DNA of 64,000 nucleotides from Clostridiaceae bacterium (GCA_902363735.1 CABJBA010000009.1:124001-188000); one strand, 5' to 3'; positions 51,842 to 61,926 are shown, counted from the first letter of the stretch. The notes: generated by a model not told the origin, from the sequence alone. Translations and numbers: made by a program.

Positions 51842-52761
51842 TAAAAGCCCTTCTGGATCACTCCGTATTTCCTGGCGAAGCCAATGGGGTAGTAAGACAT
51901 TTTTGCCTTTCTTAAGCCCTCCATTCCCACATCATCTTCCCGGTTTACAAGTACCAGTTCTTCCGTATAAGAATGAATCAAAAACTGCTGATTGATAAAC
52001 TGATAAAGACCCTTTACATTGGGGTCAGCCTTTTCAATATGAATGACAGCCATTTTTTCAAGGGCATTATATGTTCCAATGGTAAATGCCTTCAGCTTGC
52101 CGTCAATATAAATCCCAGCCATCCTGGCATGGTGCATGGCACAGTTTTTCAATATGTCATGGACTCCCATTACCTCATATTCAAGCTGACGCTCATATTC
52201 CGGGGACTCAACCTTATTTTCCCACCATTTATCCAGAAATTCCAAAACATCATCCCGGCCTGAGCAGGAAAGAGCCTTATATTCATACCGTCCTTCATAT
52301 TCCCTTAAAAATGAATTCAGATGATTCTTTTTCTTATGAAGCTTCTTACCCGCAAGAGTTCTCATGGCCTGGGCATCATAAAGATAATCCTTTAAATCCT
52401 CTTCCTCACTGACCTCAAACTTGCCCGGGTCCAGATTTAAATATTTAACTGCATCCTCATCTGCAATATAAATGCGGAGAGGTTTTTTTAACACCTGATT
52501 AAAATAATCCGTTAATTCCTGAAAATAATAGGGAAGGTCCTCTTCCCTGCACATAGGCATTGCCGAAAAGGGTTCTCCATCCTTTTCCATTAGAAACAGC
52601 AGCGCCCGGTTATCGCTGATTGCATACTGCACATGATAGTACTCCCTCCAGATAAAACTGTCTAAGTATACACTGTCACATGCCTTGTTGGGCCTTAAGC
52701 CGTAAAACGGAATTATTTGGTCAATATCCTGGGCTTCCAGCCTCTTAAATTGTAAATTCAT
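51841..52761 (-). CDS. DUF2156 family protein
   Basis: 306 residues resembling the soluble GNAT-fold domain of phosphatidylglycerol lysyltransferases: MRTLAGKKLHKKKNHLNSFLREY, then GIYIDGKLKAFTIGTY and a late KGLYQFINQQFL. It lacks the membrane part of MprF. Coupled to the acetyltransferase gene by a 1-bp overlap. Substrate unknown. Confidence 0.85.
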   Translation of the reverse strand: MNLQFKRLEAQDIDQIIPFYGLRPNKACDSVYLDSFIWREYYHVQYAISDNRALLFLMEKDGEPFSAMPMCREEDLPYYFQELTDYFNQVLKKPLRIYIADEDAVKYLNLDPGKFEVSEEEDLKDYLYDAQAMRTLAGKKLHKKKNHLNSFLREYEGRYEYKALSCSGRDDVLEFLDKWWENKVESPEYERQLEYEVMGVHDILKNCAMHHARMAGIYIDGKLKAFTIGTYNALEKMAVIHIEKADPNVKGLYQFINQQFLIHSYTEELVLVNREDDVGMEGLRKAKMSYYPIGFARKYGVIQKGF

Positions 52762-52827
52762 ATTTGTTCCCTTCTATTTAATATGAGTTCCCCTGCCTTC
52801 CTGCTTTTGGAACCCTTTTTAACATTC

Positions 52828-53232
52828 TTAGCTTTTTTTAATAAAATCAGTATTGCATTTAGGACAGTGAATGCTGATTTTTCCTTTCCCTCTTGGAACT
52901 CTGATTTTTTGTCTGCATTGCGGACATTTATAAATGTGGTATTCCCTGATCTGGCTGAATTTAAAACGCCATTTCCGGAATATTTCCGCAAAACGAAAAC
53001 TCAGCCGTTCAAACCGCTGATTCTCTTCAAACCGCCTTCCTATATTTTTGGAAAACATACGAAAACAGCACCAAATCAGACAGATAGAAGAAGCTGTATT
53101 TAGCCAGGAACTTCTTGCAAATATACTGACACCCATTAAAACAACAGCTGTCCAGAGCAGAAACTGCCCCAGCTTATCCGGGCCGTATCTTCCGACCATA
53201 AACCGCATAAAATGCTTTCTAAACTGACTCAT
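52828..53232 (-). CDS. Small membrane protein with C-terminal zinc ribbon
   Basis: 134 residues from the ATG at 53232; another ATG at 53247 is possible, and neither has a well-spaced ribosome site. FMVGRYGPDKL is followed by one or two membrane segments (LLWTAVVLMGVSIF; ASSICLIWCCFRMF) and a ribbon with four cysteines (YKCPQCRQKIRVP; IHCPKCNTDF). Conserved in Lachnospiraceae to my knowledge; function unknown. The 226 bp to the next gene contain only its terminator. Confidence 0.75.
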   Translation of the reverse strand: MSQFRKHFMRFMVGRYGPDKLGQFLLWTAVVLMGVSIFARSSWLNTASSICLIWCCFRMFSKNIGRRFEENQRFERLSFRFAEIFRKWRFKFSQIREYHIYKCPQCRQKIRVPRGKGKISIHCPKCNTDFIKKS

Positions 53233-53410
53233 CCTAATGTATACCATTCCTCTCTGTTTTGCCTTAACTATAATAATGTATCAGTGGAAAGTCAATGTTC
53301 CTGCAGGAAATTTCATAATCTTTTCAGAATTGCCCCTGAGGTTTATTTTATAATAATTATAGCACCTTTTTCTAATTATTGGCAAGGAAGGAGAAACTTT
53401 ATACAAAATC

Positions 53411-53449
53411 AAAAAGCCGGATCCCCCACTGAAACATGGGGGACCCGGC
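53411..53449 (-). terminator. Terminator of the 53-57 kb sugar operon
   Basis: Minus strand GCCGGGTCCCCCA - 8-base loop - TGGGGGATCCGGC with one G-U pair, then TTTTTG. It lies 10 bp after the binding-protein stop. Confidence 0.92.
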
Positions 53450-53458
53450 AAAGAATAC

Positions 53459-54835
53459 TTATCTTGCTGATTCTAACTGCTTATTAATGTCACCAATCAT
53501 AAACGCTGCAACACCCGCTGCATCCTCCTGACCATAGCTTAACATCTGCATACCCATATAATAAGTCCCATCAGGATTTTTTAAGGCTGACCTCTCAAAT
53601 ACAGGGTCAAACTTAAGGGTTGTCCATTCCATTACCTTTGCATTAGCTTCTGCGGCAAGACTGGAAGATAAATCTAAGTATTCCAGAGCCTTTTCATTGG
53701 CAGGAACGCCACGAGTATCTCCAAGTATTTTGACGCCTTCCGCTTCTCCCAGAAGGAACTGAATTAAAGCTGCTGCCTCTGCCGGATGAGCTGATGTTTC
53801 AGGTATTGCAAATACCATGGACGCCTTGGTCATTCCTCCCTGAAATTCACCCATCTTGATAAAATCACCTACAGCAAAATCAAAGCCGGGAGCTGCTTCT
53901 TTAAATTTCTTTAAGTTGCTGTCCCATATATACATTCCTGCATAATGTCCGTCAATCCACCTCTGGTTCGTATCTACCAGCTCAGAGCCATCTCCAGCCA
54001 GAACCTTTAATGTGGGAATTACATGTTTTTCTTCCAGCAGCAGGAGCCATTCCATACCTTCCTGAACCTCTTCCTGTGTATATTGAAGTTCATAATTTTC
54101 TACCCATGGCTTTCCGTATTTGCATTGCAGATAGTATACCATCAGGGTCATACGATCCAGCTCATTTAAAATCAGGGGATAATAAGTTCCGTCTTCATAA
54201 GATGCAAAAGCCTCTCCAACCGCATACAATTCTTCCAGAGTGGTTGGAATCTCTACACCCACAGCCTCTAACGTTGTGGTGTTCCAGAAAAAGGCACGTC
54301 CCGTGTTGCTGACAGGAAGCGACTGAAGCTTTCCGTCTATGGTGTAGTAATCCCGGTCAAACTTGTGGTATGCGCTTAAATCAATAATGTCTGATGCCTT
54401 ATTTAAATCAAAAAACATATTTCCGTCAGGAGAATAATTAAATACCCAGTCCATGTTAAGCTGAATCACATCTGCACCGGAGCCTGATTTTAAGGACAGT
54501 GCAACCTTCTCCTCATGACCTGTAAAGGATTCATACTCCGCTTCCACCTTGATGTTGGGATACTTTGCCTCAAATGCCTTAATGGCCTCTAAGGTGGCCT
54601 GATGCCTGCTGTCTCCGCCCCACCAGTTCATACGAAGGGTAATAGGGTCTGTGGTGTTCACAAGAAGGCCCTCTGCCTTTGCCGGTTCCCCGCTCCCGGT
54701 GCTTTCTGTCTGGGCTGCTGCTGTTGTTCCTTCTGTTGTCTTGCCATTCTCCGTCGGCATACAGCCCCCTAAGGATGCCGCCATAATTCCTGCCATTGCA
54801 AGGGCAGCCGCTTGTTTGAATCTGTTTTTTTTCAT
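53459..54835 (-). CDS. Extracellular sugar-binding lipoprotein
   Basis: 458 residues from the ATG at 54835 (GAGGAGG upstream). Lipobox LGGC near residue 25 and a Thr-rich linker. Family 1 solute-binding fold (TLRMNWWGGDSRHQATLEAIKAFEAKYPNIKVEAEY). Partner of the two permeases encoded upstream. The ATPase is not in the operon, so a shared MsmK-type ATPase is probably used. Confidence 0.92.
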   Translation of the reverse strand: MKKNRFKQAAALAMAGIMAASLGGCMPTENGKTTEGTTAAAQTESTGSGEPAKAEGLLVNTTDPITLRMNWWGGDSRHQATLEAIKAFEAKYPNIKVEAEYESFTGHEEKVALSLKSGSGADVIQLNMDWVFNYSPDGNMFFDLNKASDIIDLSAYHKFDRDYYTIDGKLQSLPVSNTGRAFFWNTTTLEAVGVEIPTTLEELYAVGEAFASYEDGTYYPLILNELDRMTLMVYYLQCKYGKPWVENYELQYTQEEVQEGMEWLLLLEEKHVIPTLKVLAGDGSELVDTNQRWIDGHYAGMYIWDSNLKKFKEAAPGFDFAVGDFIKMGEFQGGMTKASMVFAIPETSAHPAEAAALIQFLLGEAEGVKILGDTRGVPANEKALEYLDLSSSLAAEANAKVMEWTTLKFDPVFERSALKNPDGTYYMGMQMLSYGQEDAAGVAAFMIGDINKQLESAR

Positions 54836-54868
54836 TGTGTTCCTCCTCAATTCTTAATAATATAGTTT

Positions 54869-55717
54869 TTAACCCTTTACCCCGCCTGCTGCAATCCCAT
54901 CCACAAAAGATCTCTGTGCCAGGAAAAAAACAGTTAAGGACGGAATAATCGCGATCAGCGACATTGCCAGAACACGGTTCCATTCAAACCCTACATCAGC
55001 ATCCATAGACATGCGCAAAAAGATGGAAACCGGATATTTTGAAACCGTATTTATATAAATCAATGGTCCCATAAAATCATTGGACGTCCACATAAACTGG
55101 AATAAAGCACAGGATACTATGGAGGGCTTCAGCATAGGTACAATTACATACCATAAGGTCTGAATGACATTACAGCCGTCAATTTTTGCCGCCTCTTCCA
55201 GTTCTTTTGGAATGCCTCTGAGAAACTGGATCAGCATGTATACAAAATAAGTATCACCGGCAAAGAGAGAGGGAATGAGCAGCGGAAAATAAGAATCCAG
55301 CCAGCCGATCTGATTGAACAAAATATACTGAGGCACATTCAGCACAACCTGAGGGAGAAACAGGGTGGATAATAACACTGCAAAGGAAAACTTTTTTCCA
55401 ATAAAATGAAATCTTGCAAAACCGTAAGCAGTAATTACTGCTGACAAAACTGTGGCTGCCACCTTGGGAATCACAAACTTATATGTATTGGCCATAAAGT
55501 ACAAAAGCGTCATTCCTTCATATCCCTTAAAGCCTCTTACATACCCCTCCAGTGTAGGTGCCAGAGGAATAAATCCGATACCGGAAAAAATTTCTGCATT
55601 GGTTTTAAAGGAAGCTCCGACCATCCAGATCAGAGGATATACCATTACAGTTCCTACTACAATAAGAAGCAGATACCGCAAAAAAAGGTTGATTTTATTT
55701 CTTGTCTCTTTTGTCAT
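54869..55717 (-). CDS. Carbohydrate ABC permease, MalG/LacG type
   Basis: 282 residues, six membrane segments, EAA loop LEEAAKIDGCNVIQTLWYVIVPMLKP and the family ending FVDGIAAGGVKG. Second permease of the pair. Confidence 0.93.
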   Translation of the reverse strand: MTKETRNKINLFLRYLLLIVVGTVMVYPLIWMVGASFKTNAEIFSGIGFIPLAPTLEGYVRGFKGYEGMTLLYFMANTYKFVIPKVAATVLSAVITAYGFARFHFIGKKFSFAVLLSTLFLPQVVLNVPQYILFNQIGWLDSYFPLLIPSLFAGDTYFVYMLIQFLRGIPKELEEAAKIDGCNVIQTLWYVIVPMLKPSIVSCALFQFMWTSNDFMGPLIYINTVSKYPVSIFLRMSMDADVGFEWNRVLAMSLIAIIPSLTVFFLAQRSFVDGIAAGGVKG

Positions 55718-55722
55718 TGTAC

Positions 55723-56661
55723 CTACCTCCCATCCTCGTCACCGTAATAAACCCAGTATTTCTGGCTCATAAATGCTATAATTGTAAATGTGGTAATGAT
55801 CAGGAACAAAAGCCATGCAATGGCACTTGCCATTCCCATTTCATAACTCTTAAATGCATTGTTATAAACCAGCAGGGATACCAGGGTGGTGGAGCGCAGA
55901 GGGCCTCCTCTGGTAATGATAAAGGGACCGTTAAACTCCTGGAATTTGTGGCATAACTGAGTGACAAAGTTGTAGAAAATAACCGGTGTAATAAGAGGGA
56001 CCGTTATCTTTAAAAACTGTCTCCATTTTCCTGCACCGTCAATGGAGGCCGCCTCATATAAATCTGCTGAAACTCCTTTTAATGCCGCCAGGAAAATAAC
56101 CATAGGCGATCCAAACTGCCAGATCCGCAAAAGCACAATCACGAAGAACGCTCCTCCCGGATCACCCAGCCAATTAAATGGCTCCAAACCAAACCTTCCG
56201 GTTATCATATTGATCAGACCATCTGTCTTAAACAGGAATCTCCACAACACTGCAATGGATACGGAGCCTCCCAAAATGGAAGGAATATAGTAAGCAGTAC
56301 GAAAGAAGTTCACACCTCTGATCTTAAAGTTCAATATGTAGGCAATAAACAAAGCAAAAGCCAATTCAAGAGGCACTGTAATAAATGCATATTTAAAAGT
56401 TTGTTCAAATGCCATCATGGTCAGCTTATCACTGAGGATTTCCCTGTAATTTTGAAGACCCACAAAAGACGCCGGGCGGAATAAATTATATTGATGAAAA
56501 CTGTAGGTCAAAGACGCAATAAACGGGTACAGCTTAAAAATGGCAAATCCGATCCACCATGGTAAAATAAACAGAAAACCAAAATTCTTTTTTACAAAGT
56601 CACGGGGATTTTTATACCTTGGAATATTCATTGTTTTTGTTTTTCTATGCTGTGTTCCCAT
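55723..56661 (-). CDS. Carbohydrate ABC permease, MalF/UgpA type
   Basis: 312 residues, six membrane segments and EAA loop LYEAASIDGAGKWRQFLKITVPLITP. First permease of the pair, 5 bp before the MalG-type gene. Confidence 0.93.
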   Translation of the reverse strand: MGTQHRKTKTMNIPRYKNPRDFVKKNFGFLFILPWWIGFAIFKLYPFIASLTYSFHQYNLFRPASFVGLQNYREILSDKLTMMAFEQTFKYAFITVPLELAFALFIAYILNFKIRGVNFFRTAYYIPSILGGSVSIAVLWRFLFKTDGLINMITGRFGLEPFNWLGDPGGAFFVIVLLRIWQFGSPMVIFLAALKGVSADLYEAASIDGAGKWRQFLKITVPLITPVIFYNFVTQLCHKFQEFNGPFIITRGGPLRSTTLVSLLVYNNAFKSYEMGMASAIAWLLFLIITTFTIIAFMSQKYWVYYGDEDGR

Positions 56662-56684
56662 AGCCCTCCCTCTCCAATCCCTTT

Positions 56685-57830
56685 TTATTTTTCTGCATAA
56701 AACACCTTTTTACTTTCCAGAAGTCCATGTTTTTCCAACTTCTCTACATCCATGCGCTGAGGATTTCCCGGCATATCAGACTGGCAGTAAAACCTTCCTC
56801 CCCGCTCTTCCGGCTGAAATAAGGTGTATTCTCCCACAGGCCTGCTGATGGGCTCATGATATTCAATCTTTTCATTCTCTTCATATAAGCATCCAAAGAT
56901 AGCATTGAGATAAATCCTGCCTCCGGAAGAGAATGTAACCCCCTTTTCCTTTGCCAGATCACGAATCTTAAGCAAATCGTCAATCCGGCTCATGCGGCCC
57001 ATGGAAGGCTGTAAATGGTCCACACCTTTTTCAACATAAGTTTCATAGGCATAAAACGTTCTCATGGATTCACCAAAGGCAATGGGCATGGGCACTCCCA
57101 TCTCCTTCAGTCTTTTGATTCCATTCATATCATGGGAATGAACAGGTTCCTCAAGCCACGCAAGTCCATAAGGCTCTGCCAGTCTGGCAAACCTGTGGGC
57201 ATCCTCCACTTCCCAGCGCTGATTGGCATCCACCGCAATTCCCGCATCCGGCCCAAGGGCCTTTCGGACTTTTTCAATACGTCTTAAGTCCCGCTCCATA
57301 TTGGTTCCGTCATCGCTTCCCACCTTGAATTTAACGGTCTGATAGCCTTCCTCTGCATAACGCATCATATCTTCTACCAGCTCCTCATCCTCCAGCAGAA
57401 GGGAACCGCCTCCTTTATAAGCTGCTGCCCAGTCCTTTCCGGCTCCAAGGAACCTGTGAAGGGGCTTTCCCGCCCGTTGAGCAAGAATATCCAGCATCAT
57501 CAAATCCAGTTGCCCCACTTCCACGGCCTGACCGCTTTGAAAGCCTGCATTCCGGGTTTTCCAGTATAAGGTGTCTCTCCACTGATTGTAGCTTTTCGTT
57601 TCCCCGTTTAAAATCATTGGGAATATGTTTTTTACAAAGCTTCTTCCCACCGTCAAATGTGCGCATGCGCCTTCTGAGTCATACAACTCAACACACCCCT
57701 GCTCCGGAGCATTTTTCCCCATGCCTCCCGTTCCATCTTTAAATGGCTTTGGCAGTGGAATGGGATGAAAATTATAATAGACCGCCTTTACAAATCTAAT
57801 GTTATCTTCAAAATCAAATATATTTTTCAT
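56685..57830 (-). CDS. Enolase-superfamily enzyme, mandelate racemase / sugar-acid dehydratase type
   Basis: 381 residues from the ATG at 57830 (GGAGGA just upstream; the in-frame start at 57875 is less likely). Superfamily features: VKFKVGSDDG (catalytic Lys pair region), VDANQRWEVEDA (first metal Asp), LEEPVHSHD (metal Glu) and AFGESM (third metal Glu). The enzyme abstracts a proton alpha to a carboxylate. The adjacent sugar transporter suggests a sugar acid or its lactone; the exact reaction is unknown. Confidence 0.88.
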   Translation of the reverse strand: MKNIFDFEDNIRFVKAVYYNFHPIPLPKPFKDGTGGMGKNAPEQGCVELYDSEGACAHLTVGRSFVKNIFPMILNGETKSYNQWRDTLYWKTRNAGFQSGQAVEVGQLDLMMLDILAQRAGKPLHRFLGAGKDWAAAYKGGGSLLLEDEELVEDMMRYAEEGYQTVKFKVGSDDGTNMERDLRRIEKVRKALGPDAGIAVDANQRWEVEDAHRFARLAEPYGLAWLEEPVHSHDMNGIKRLKEMGVPMPIAFGESMRTFYAYETYVEKGVDHLQPSMGRMSRIDDLLKIRDLAKEKGVTFSSGGRIYLNAIFGCLYEENEKIEYHEPISRPVGEYTLFQPEERGGRFYCQSDMPGNPQRMDVEKLEKHGLLESKKVFYAEK

Positions 57831-57922
57831 AAGTTCCTCCATCATAGCCCCGTCTGAATTTCTTGCATATGCCAAAGTATAACTTCATATTCCCCTCGGA
57901 ACAAGTGACAGAATAACCTAGA

Positions 57923-57958
57923 AAATGCATGCACAATTTACACCTTATGCACGCATTT
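57923..57958 (-). terminator. Hairpin after the PrpR-like gene
   Basis: Minus strand AAATGCGTGCA - loop - TGCATGCATTT with one G-U pair, followed by TCT; a moderate terminator. The remainder of 57831-58032 shows nothing. Confidence 0.5.
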
Positions 57959-58032
57959 CATTTTTTACCATATTCATTTCATCCGGCTTTTTTCCATTGC
58001 AGAATCATTTCAGTTTGAAAGAATACACTCCT

Positions 58033-59964
58033 CTATTTTTCATCAATTTCAAATTTTTTTATCTTTCTCCACAAGGTGGTGGTGCTGATATTCAGCTCCC
58101 TGGCAGTCAGGGTACGGTTTCCGTTATATTTTTTCAGAACTTCTTTTAAAAGTTTCCGTTCCGGATTATCATCCGTTTCCCTCTCCATTTTAATGGTGGG
58201 TATTTCCGTTTCCACTGCTGCATAAATACTGGTATCCCGGTGATACAGCTCATCCAAAAGATCCCTGACATACTCCTCTGTAATGGCCCTTTTTCCCACC
58301 GTCAGAATCATGCGTTCACAAAAAGCTTCCAACTGGATGCTGTTTCCCTCCCAGGAATACTCTAAAAGGGCCTTTCTGGCACCTGCCGTCATTACATGAT
58401 ACCGGGAATACTGTTCCATATATTTTCTGGTATACAGATCCAGCAGATATTCCACATCTTCTCTCCTGTCCTTTAAATTGGAGATTTTTAAGCGAAGTGA
58501 CTTTAAGGTGAAATACAAATCAGAACGAAACTCGAATTTCCGGCGAAGCTCTGTTAAATTCTTGGCAGTACAGGCAATGATTCTGGTGTCAATCATTAAC
58601 GTATCCTCAATCTGGCCGCTTCTCATAAGCCGCTTTGTCCGTATGACCTTTGCCAGATTATACTGGGCAGGCAGGGGCAGCTTGTCAATGCTCTGTATTA
58701 CCAATGTTCCATGATTAGCCTCTGCAATGGCTCCCGGCTCCAGCTCACCGGTTCCCTCATTCCTGCTGCCAAACAAGGTTCTCATCTGCTGGTCCTGGGA
58801 CAAACCAGCCATATTAATCATAATAAAAGGCCCGTTTTTTCTCATACTGTAATTGTGGATTCCCTGGGCTACAGCATCCAGTTCCGGGCCTGATATGGCT
58901 TCAATCAGCATAGGGCTGGAGGACTGAGCATACAGCCGGGCCAGTTCCACCACCTTTCTCATGTCCTTTAAATTCCTGCTGATATCATCAAATGTTCCGT
59001 AAGCCACATATCCCCTTAAATACTGTTCCTTCCTCACATCCTTATCATTCATGTCAAGTCGCTTCAAACGGTTGCATGAGATGATGGCTCCGTCAATCCC
59101 CTTCCCCACCACAATAGGTTCTACCGACACCACCAAAGACTGGTCCTTCAGGGTCAGAAACGTGGAATAATTCTCCGCCTTACCTTCCAGGATCTGCTTC
59201 AAAGCTTTTTCATCCAGGCCGTTTAAAAGGCCGGCAACTGGCTTTCCAATGCATTTTTCCGAATTACACCCAAGGATCTGCTCCATAGCACGGTTTATCA
59301 CAAGAACTTTACCTGCCACGCTGACCTTTATGATTCCATTAAATGCACTGTCCAAAATAGTGGAAAACTGAGCATAGTTGTGCTGCTCAATTTCCGCCAT
59401 ATAATATAGGGATTCAGCATTTTTAAGAGCTACCCGTATGGCTTCCCCTGTAGAAGACATGTAAATTCCCGGTATTCCCATCTGATACGCTCCGTCAAGG
59501 GCGGCTTCACCTCCGATGATAATATCCAGCTTATCTTCCCCGGCCCTCTCCATGGTATTTCTCCATTCTTCCACGTCTTTTAAGATATAGCGCCTTAAAT
59601 CAACATGGTACAGCTCATTAAAATAGGTGGTATCACTGAGCATATCCCCCCAGCCAAAAATACCGATTTTAGGACAGTCCCTCTCCACAATGCCCTTTGC
59701 TCTCATGACCAGGAGCCCAAGTTCCTGTGCTGTCATCACAATTTCTGCCACTGCCACATTGGTATTGCTCTTAATCTCAACTGCCTGCCTTCCCCGGGCA
59801 ATAATAATATTGACGCCTTCTGAAATAGCTCTCTGGGCTTCTGTTACCGCATCTTCCGTTCTGATCTTTTTCAGAATCATCACATGATTGTCTTTCTCTT
59901 TTAAAATCTTCTGTGCCTGCTCATACATTTCATCGGTTGGCACGAACAATGCAATCCCCGACAT
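58033..59964 (-). CDS. PrpR-like regulator with PAS domain and degenerate AAA+ domain
   Basis: 643 residues from the ATG at 59964 (AGGAGG 6 bp upstream). Residues 1-170: PrpR_N-type sensor. Residues ~200-310: PAS domain (ILDSAFNGIIKVSVAGKVLVINRAMEQILG). Residues ~340-560 align with sigma-54 activator AAA+ domains, but Walker A is replaced by EAISGPELDAVA, the GAFTGA loop by NEGTGELEPGA, and Walker B by GTLVIQSID. The C-terminal Fis-like helix-turn-helix (NGNRTLTARELNISTTTLWRKI) is intact. It probably controls the adjacent sugar-acid operon without driving sigma-54. Confidence 0.85.
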   Translation of the reverse strand: MSGIALFVPTDEMYEQAQKILKEKDNHVMILKKIRTEDAVTEAQRAISEGVNIIIARGRQAVEIKSNTNVAVAEIVMTAQELGLLVMRAKGIVERDCPKIGIFGWGDMLSDTTYFNELYHVDLRRYILKDVEEWRNTMERAGEDKLDIIIGGEAALDGAYQMGIPGIYMSSTGEAIRVALKNAESLYYMAEIEQHNYAQFSTILDSAFNGIIKVSVAGKVLVINRAMEQILGCNSEKCIGKPVAGLLNGLDEKALKQILEGKAENYSTFLTLKDQSLVVSVEPIVVGKGIDGAIISCNRLKRLDMNDKDVRKEQYLRGYVAYGTFDDISRNLKDMRKVVELARLYAQSSSPMLIEAISGPELDAVAQGIHNYSMRKNGPFIMINMAGLSQDQQMRTLFGSRNEGTGELEPGAIAEANHGTLVIQSIDKLPLPAQYNLAKVIRTKRLMRSGQIEDTLMIDTRIIACTAKNLTELRRKFEFRSDLYFTLKSLRLKISNLKDRREDVEYLLDLYTRKYMEQYSRYHVMTAGARKALLEYSWEGNSIQLEAFCERMILTVGKRAITEEYVRDLLDELYHRDTSIYAAVETEIPTIKMERETDDNPERKLLKEVLKKYNGNRTLTARELNISTTTLWRKIKKFEIDEK

Positions 59965-60808
59965 CCATTTCCTCCTCTTCCCGAACCATAGTTTCAAACC
60001 GGTTTCTCACAAAATCCAGATATCGATTCCACTCTGACCGGTCAATGAACGGATTAGGAGCTTCCGGATGAGCCTCCATAAACTGCCGTTTCTCAACCGT
60101 CCGGTTATGCCCGGCATGATTCCCCAGCATAATATCTACCGGTTCATTATATACCTTTTCCAGCCCGTTTAAAAAATCACTTCTGCAATGGCTGTTTCCA
60201 TATCTCTCAACAAAAGAGCGGCACATGGTATTAAGGCCTGCTCCCCCATGCATTCCTGCCGTCAGACGGCCTCCGTCTCCCTCAACCTCTGTAAAAAAAG
60301 ATATTACTCCGTCAGAATGACCGGGGGTAGAAACAATTCTGATGCTGGTATTTCCAAGTTCAATCACATCCCCATCCCTCATAATCCGGTCCGGAACAAA
60401 TGGATCAAAATATTGGCAACCGCTTGCCTCTGTCAAAGCCAGTTGGGGCTGTTTCTGGAACATAACTGCATCCCCTTCTCCAAGATAGGTTGCCGCCCCC
60501 GACAGTTCCTTTAACAGAGCCGTCCCTCCAAAATGATCAAAATGGCCGTGTGTATGTAAAATGCAGCGGAGGTCTCCAGGATTGAATCCCAATTCCCAGA
60601 TGGACTGAACCAGCATGGCCGCCGTGGTTGGATAAGTGGTATCAATGAGAATCAGCCCTTCCCCAGTATCGATTAAATGAGAGCCTACACTTTTATTTCC
60701 CACAAAATACAGGTTTCCATAAATGCGGAAAGGTTGGACCCGGTACTTCTCAGGATGGCGATAAAAATCTTCCCTTGATTTGATGTTGAATTCATATTTT
60801 GATATCAT
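59930..60808 (-). CDS. Metallo-beta-lactamase-fold hydrolase
   Basis: 292 residues from the ATG at 60808 (AAAGGGG upstream). HTHGHFDHFGG carries the metal ligands; further ligands are in STPGHSDGVIS and MLGNHAGHN. No signal peptide. It overlaps the regulator gene by 35 nt. Resembles L1-type lactamases and lactonases in overall layout; a lactonase step before or after the enolase-superfamily enzyme is a possible role. The 284 bp upstream (60809-61092) show only the promoter noted below. Confidence 0.88.
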   Translation of the reverse strand: MISKYEFNIKSREDFYRHPEKYRVQPFRIYGNLYFVGNKSVGSHLIDTGEGLILIDTTYPTTAAMLVQSIWELGFNPGDLRCILHTHGHFDHFGGTALLKELSGAATYLGEGDAVMFQKQPQLALTEASGCQYFDPFVPDRIMRDGDVIELGNTSIRIVSTPGHSDGVISFFTEVEGDGGRLTAGMHGGAGLNTMCRSFVERYGNSHCRSDFLNGLEKVYNEPVDIMLGNHAGHNRTVEKRQFMEAHPEAPNPFIDRSEWNRYLDFVRNRFETMVREEEEMDVGDCIVRANR

Positions 60809-61042
60809 GTTTCCCCTTTCTTCTACAAAAAAGATCATTCCTTAAAACCAATTTTATAGATATCATTATATCCTTTTGGGCTTAGCATTGCTATTTCCAT
60901 ACTATCCAATCCTGATCCTGTCTTTTATGAGTTTATTACAGTTTTACTGTTTCTGCAAGGTTTCTATTTCATATCTTTCGTTTTCATTTCATTCTTGAAA
61001 CAAATATAAAAATCCAGATTAATACGTTTCCCGTTTCCATAC

Positions 61043-61069
61043 ACAATTCAAACTTTTTATCATATAAAA
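61043..61069 (+). promoter_or_regulatory. Sigma-K-like promoter of dpaA
   Basis: AC (61043-61044), 16 bp, then CATATAAAA (61061-61069), close to the AC-N16-CATANNNTA consensus with one mismatch. Confidence 0.5.
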
Positions 61070-61092
61070 CCATTATAAGGAGTGATGAACCT

Positions 61093-61926
61093 ATGCACAA
61101 TGTTCTTTTATTAGGCGGCGATTCCAGGCAGATTTTTTTAAGCCGGATTCTGGCTGAAAACGGATTTAAGACAACCATTCACCACAACCATGAAGATTCC
61201 TCTTTTTCCATGGAAGAAGCAATTAAAAACCACCATACCATACTTTGTCCCATTCCATTTACCAGGGATAAAATCAGCCTGTTTTCAGATCCTCCCATGA
61301 GTGATCTGGGAATCGGAAACATTCTCAATCTGCTAACCCCCGGACACACCCTGTTTGGAGGAAGCATCCCTGCTTATGTGAAAGAATATGCAAAAACAAA
61401 CAGCATTGCCTGCTTTGACTATATGGACATGGAAGATGTCACCATAAAAAACACCATAGCAACCGCAGAAGGCGCTATGGCCGAAGCAATTAAACTAAGT
61501 CCCTGCTGTCTTCACAAAAGCAAGTGCCTGATCACCGGATTCGGAAGGTGCGGAAAAACGCTGGCGCTTAAACTAAAGGGACTGGATGCCCTTGTAACCA
61601 TAGCTGACCGCAATGATACCCAGCTCGCTTATGCTGACTCCATGGGATTTGATACCATTCCGCTTTATGACATGAATTCATCCATGGAATCCTATGACTT
61701 TATCTTCAACACTATACCGGCACTTATTTTTGAAAAAAAACTGATTTTCTCCATGAATCCCGAGGTTACCGTCATTGATATTGCATCTGCCCCGGGCGGT
61801 GTTGATTTTGAATATTGCAGACAGCAGAATATCAGGGCCAAATTATGTCTTGGACTGCCTGGAATCTATTCCCCCCAGACATCCGCTGAAATATTATTCG
61901 AAGGCATTGTTAAAAAACTATCATAA
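61093..61926 (+). CDS. dpaA: Dipicolinate synthase subunit A
   Basis: 277 residues. N-terminal LLLGGDSRQIFLSRILAENG, central FDYMDMEDVTIKNTIATAEGA and the NAD-binding GFGRCGKTLALKLKG are typical of SpoVFA/DpaA. With DpaB it converts dihydrodipicolinate to dipicolinate in the mother cell for loading into the spore core. The 12-bp gap to dpaB indicates an operon. Confidence 0.95.
   Translation: MHNVLLLGGDSRQIFLSRILAENGFKTTIHHNHEDSSFSMEEAIKNHHTILCPIPFTRDKISLFSDPPMSDLGIGNILNLLTPGHTLFGGSIPAYVKEYAKTNSIACFDYMDMEDVTIKNTIATAEGAMAEAIKLSPCCLHKSKCLITGFGRCGKTLALKLKGLDALVTIADRNDTQLAYADSMGFDTIPLYDMNSSMESYDFIFNTIPALIFEKKLIFSMNPEVTVIDIASAPGGVDFEYCRQQNIRAKLCLGLPGIYSPQTSAEILFEGIVKKLS

Noticed and set aside
52758..52991. 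77-residue open frame
   Set aside because: Overlaps the zinc-ribbon membrane protein gene in another frame; its composition looks like a shadow.
57831..58032. Sigma-54 promoter for the PrpR-like regulator
   Set aside because: The only candidate (TGGCATATGC) does not have the GG-N10-GC spacing.
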